Source: a bacterium
GTDB lineage: Bacteria > Chloroflexota > Dormibacteria > Aeolococcales > Bog-877
Assembly: GCA_021798435.1 (NCBI GenBank)
Contig: JAJZGN010000128.1
Location: 1-5,721, forward strand
Length of the DNA stretch: 5,721 bases
Direction: 5' to 3'
Within the stretch, counting starts at the first letter, position 1. Every line of letters begins with the position of its first letter. Below are positions 3,583-5,721 of the stretch, piece after piece. Both the position numbers and the translations under genes were made by a program. The notes beneath the pieces are model-generated. The model was not told the DNA's origin. It saw only the letters and a list, made by a program, of their open reading frames with translations, and did not search any database.

Positions 3583-5721
3583 ATGATCCTCGGCCTCCTC
3601 CTGGTGGCCGCCACCGCTTCGTTTGCCGCCACCCTCATCGCCATGGTGCCGGGGGCGCTGCGAGCGCCGGCGCCGGTGAGCCTGCTCCTTGGAGGGATGG
3701 GGCTCGCAGCCGGAGGCTGGGCCGCCTTCCTGCTCACCCGCGCTCTCGGCTTCACGCTGGCGGGCTGCCTGGCGCTGGCAGTGGTCACAATCGCCGCCCA
3801 CCGGACGACTAGGGGCTGGAGCTGGCTGGCGGCACAGCTACTGGCCTCGGTGGGCCTCGCCTTCATCCTGTACCTCGCCTACTCAGTGGGAGTGACCGTG
3901 AACCAGGCCGGGTCACGGCACCTTGTGGTCTGGGTCCTGGCCGGGTGCGTCATCATCCTGCTGGGCGAGGTGGCCGCCGTTTCCCTGGCCATCTCCTATC
4001 TCTTCGAGATTCTCGATGTGCTGGGACGCCGCCGCCGGGACGCGCCCCCGGCGCCACCCCCCACCTTGGGCCACCAACCCTGGGTCGTGGTCCAGGTGCC
4101 GATGTACAACGAGCCCTTCGAGCTCGTGCGCGAGACGCTCTTGGCGCTGGCCCGCCTCGATTACCCCAACTACCTGGTCCAGGTGGTCGACAACAACACC
4201 AAGGACCCGGCGGTGTGGGCACCCGTCCAGGATCTGTGCGCAAGGCTCGGGAGCCGCTTCCAGTTCCTTCATCTGGACCCGTGGCCGGGGTTCAAGGCAG
4301 GAGCCCTGAACGAGGCCACGCGTCGGCTTGCCCGTGAAGTCGAGGTGATCGCGATCGTCGACTCCGACTACGTGGTGCAGCCGGGGTTTCTCAGTGCCAC
4401 CGTCCCCTATTTCGCCGACCCCGAGGTGGGCTTCGTGCAAACGCCCCAGAACTATCGGGACTGGCGCGACGATCGCTACCTCAGGGGTCTCTTCCACAGC
4501 TATCGCTATTTCTTCGACATCACCATGCCCGCTCGGGCCCACCGCAACGCCATCATCTTCTGCGGGACGATGGGACTCATCCGCCGCTCGGCGCTGGAGG
4601 AGATCGGCGGCTGGAACCCCGACTGCATCACGGAGGATGCGGAGGCCAGCCTGCGCATCCTCGGCCGAGGCTACCGGGGCGTCTACCTCAGGAGAGCCTT
4701 CGGGGAGGGCCGCATGCCCCTCACCTTCGACGGCCTCAAGAAGCAGCGCTTCCGTTGGGCACTGGGCGGGATCCAGATCCTGCGCCAGAACTGGAGGGAG
4801 CTGGCACCCTTCGGCCGCCACGAGCTCCGCCTCACCCGGGCCCAGAGAGCGCACTACTTGGTTGGGGCCCTGCAATGGTTCGGGGACGCCGCCCTCGGCG
4901 CCTTCACCGTTCTGCTGCTGGCGACCGCGATCGCCACCGCAGCACATCACCGGCTACCTGTCGCCCAACTCACGGGGGCTGTTCTGGTGATCCCATTGGT
5001 GTTTCTGACCTTCGGCCTCCTGCGTGCGGTCTGGGCGCTTCGCGCCAGCGGCGACCTCACCTGGGGCGACGCCGGCCGTGCCCTTCGGATCTGGTTCGCT
5101 CTGAGTCTCACCGTGACCCGCGCCGACATACAGGGACTTCTGGTCGCCAAGGCCCAATTCCTGCGCACCCCCAAGCGCCGGGACGGCATGGGCTCCTTGG
5201 CCCGAGCGCTGTGGTCGGCGCGAGCGGAGACGACCTTGGCGCTGGCTTCGATCCTCGCCGCCGTGGCGATGGAGGTCCGCTCATTCGGCTTCACTACCAC
5301 GATCCTGGCCGCACTCCTTCTGTTCCAGGGCTCGGTCTACCTGTGCGCTCCGTGGGCCAGCCTCGCCGCCGATGGGATCAAGTTGACACCCCTGCGGCGG
5401 ATCTATCTGAACTCCCCGCGCTCCGTCGCGGAGCGTGGGGATGAGCGCTCGCGGGCGGCGGCCGTCCCGCTGGGGATTGGGGCGGTCGCCTTCGCGGGAC
5501 TCGTGGTCGCCTTCGCGACCGCCGGCCCGAGCGGTCCCCAGCCCTTCTCGCCGGCAGCCGGTGGCCCGGTCATAGCCGCGGCCCCCCAACCCACCGGTGC
5601 CCCACCGACTCCCTCCCCTTCTGCTTCACCCAGCCCTTCGATCAGCCCCACCGCCTCCCCCACCCCGTCGCCAAGCGCTGGGCCGTCCGCCTCCCCGTCG
5701 CCTGGGCCGTCAACCTCGCCG
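3583..5721 (+). CDS. Family 2 membrane glycosyltransferase, NdvB-like beta-glucan synthase type, 3' end cut
   Basis: The frame is open for 713 codons and runs off the window. About five membrane helices come first (roughly 1-22, 31-51, 54-71, 80-101, 113-142). A cytosolic GT2 domain follows: VPMYNEP (172-178), VDNNTKDPAVW with D203, the D-x-D motif at D260/D262, QTPQNYRDW (286-294), CGTMGLIRR (327-335), TED (350-352) and QRFRW (388-392). These are the substrate- and metal-binding and catalytic signatures of processive synthases that extend a glucan from a nucleotide-sugar and pass it through the membrane. The 'NNTKDPAVW', 'GFKAGALN' and 'KKQRFRWA' strings resemble, from memory, NdvB-type beta-1,3/1,6-glucan synthases more than BcsA cellulose synthase. 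More helices follow (about 427-455, 464-486, 548-563, 570-588, 628-647). A Pro/Ser/Thr-rich tail then begins and is unfinished. The in-frame TAG at 3574 excludes an earlier start. The binding site (GGGCGAG) is weak, suggesting translation coupled to the upstream gene. The product is not proven by sequence. Confidence 0.9.
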   Translation, partial: MILGLLLVAATASFAATLIAMVPGALRAPAPVSLLLGGMGLAAGGWAAFLLTRALGFTLAGCLALAVVTIAAHRTTRGWSWLAAQLLASVGLAFILYLAYSVGVTVNQAGSRHLVVWVLAGCVIILLGEVAAVSLAISYLFEILDVLGRRRRDAPPAPPPTLGHQPWVVVQVPMYNEPFELVRETLLALARLDYPNYLVQVVDNNTKDPAVWAPVQDLCARLGSRFQFLHLDPWPGFKAGALNEATRRLAREVEVIAIVDSDYVVQPGFLSATVPYFADPEVGFVQTPQNYRDWRDDRYLRGLFHSYRYFFDITMPARAHRNAIIFCGTMGLIRRSALEEIGGWNPDCITEDAEASLRILGRGYRGVYLRRAFGEGRMPLTFDGLKKQRFRWALGGIQILRQNWRELAPFGRHELRLTRAQRAHYLVGALQWFGDAALGAFTVLLLATAIATAAHHRLPVAQLTGAVLVIPLVFLTFGLLRAVWALRASGDLTWGDAGRALRIWFALSLTVTRADIQGLLVAKAQFLRTPKRRDGMGSLARALWSARAETTLALASILAAVAMEVRSFGFTTTILAALLLFQGSVYLCAPWASLAADGIKLTPLRRIYLNSPRSVAERGDERSRAAAVPLGIGAVAFAGLVVAFATAGPSGPQPFSPAAGGPVIAAAPQPTGAPPTPSPSASPSPSISPTASPTPSPSAGPSASPSPGPSTSP
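5581..5721 (+). repeat. Low-complexity Pro/Ser/Thr tail of the glycosyltransferase
   Basis: Residues 667-713 consist mostly of P, S, T and A in irregular short units (TPSPSASPSPS, TASPTPSPSAG, SASPSPGPSTS). The coding repeats are degenerate, so this is a flexible linker rather than a perfect tandem repeat. It follows the hydrophobic stretch at about 628-647. By comparison with other secreted proteins it would be an extracytoplasmic linker, often placed before a carbohydrate-active or binding domain, but that next domain lies outside the window. Confidence 0.75.

Noticed and set aside
3913..4950. A 345-codon minus-strand open frame opposite the glycosyltransferase.
   Set aside because: It mirrors the codon pattern of the glycosyltransferase and shows no recognisable motif. 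The sense strand carries complete GT2 signatures.

Overview
The window is about 5.7 kb of very GC-rich DNA with dense gene packing, strong GGAGG-type ribosome binding sites and some GTG/TTG starts. This fits a high-GC free-living bacterium such as an Actinomycetota, Chloroflexota or Dormibacterota-type soil lineage. The sequence alone does not fix the phylum. Nothing looks like a mobile element, rRNA, tRNA or CRISPR array.

Layout: (1) 1-153, minus strand, the first 51 codons of a small protein with a CxxCGC N-terminus; it leaves the window at its left edge. (2) 167-709, a long non-coding stretch with a perfect 22-bp palindrome and a hairpin near its right end. (3) 710-1126 and 1159-1314, plus strand, a YggT-like two- to three-helix membrane protein followed 32 nt later by a 51-residue hydrophobic peptide. 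(4) 1315-1518, a hairpin-rich spacer. (5) 1519-2682, an acyltransferase-3 family integral membrane protein. (6) 2683-2930, a spacer. (7) 2931-3524, a second YggT-like protein, paralogous to the first but with a long Pro/Ala-rich N-terminal tail. (8) 3583 to the right edge, a large membrane glycosyltransferase family 2 enzyme. It resembles NdvB-type beta-glucan synthases and ends, as far as visible, in a Pro/Ser/Thr-rich tail predicted to lie outside the membrane.

Interpretation: all plus-strand genes encode membrane proteins on one strand, so the locus reads as a cell-envelope module. The glycosyltransferase would polymerise and probably extrude a glucan-like polymer, and the acyltransferase could acylate that glycan or another envelope glycan. 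The two YggT-like proteins and the small hydrophobic peptide are unassigned membrane partners. The best candidates for something undescribed are the paralogous YggT-like pair that brackets the acyltransferase, the AAA-loop hairpins lying exactly 75 nt upstream of both paralogs' start codons, and the glycosyltransferase with an extracellular tail cut by the window end. The functional link between the genes is inferred from context only.
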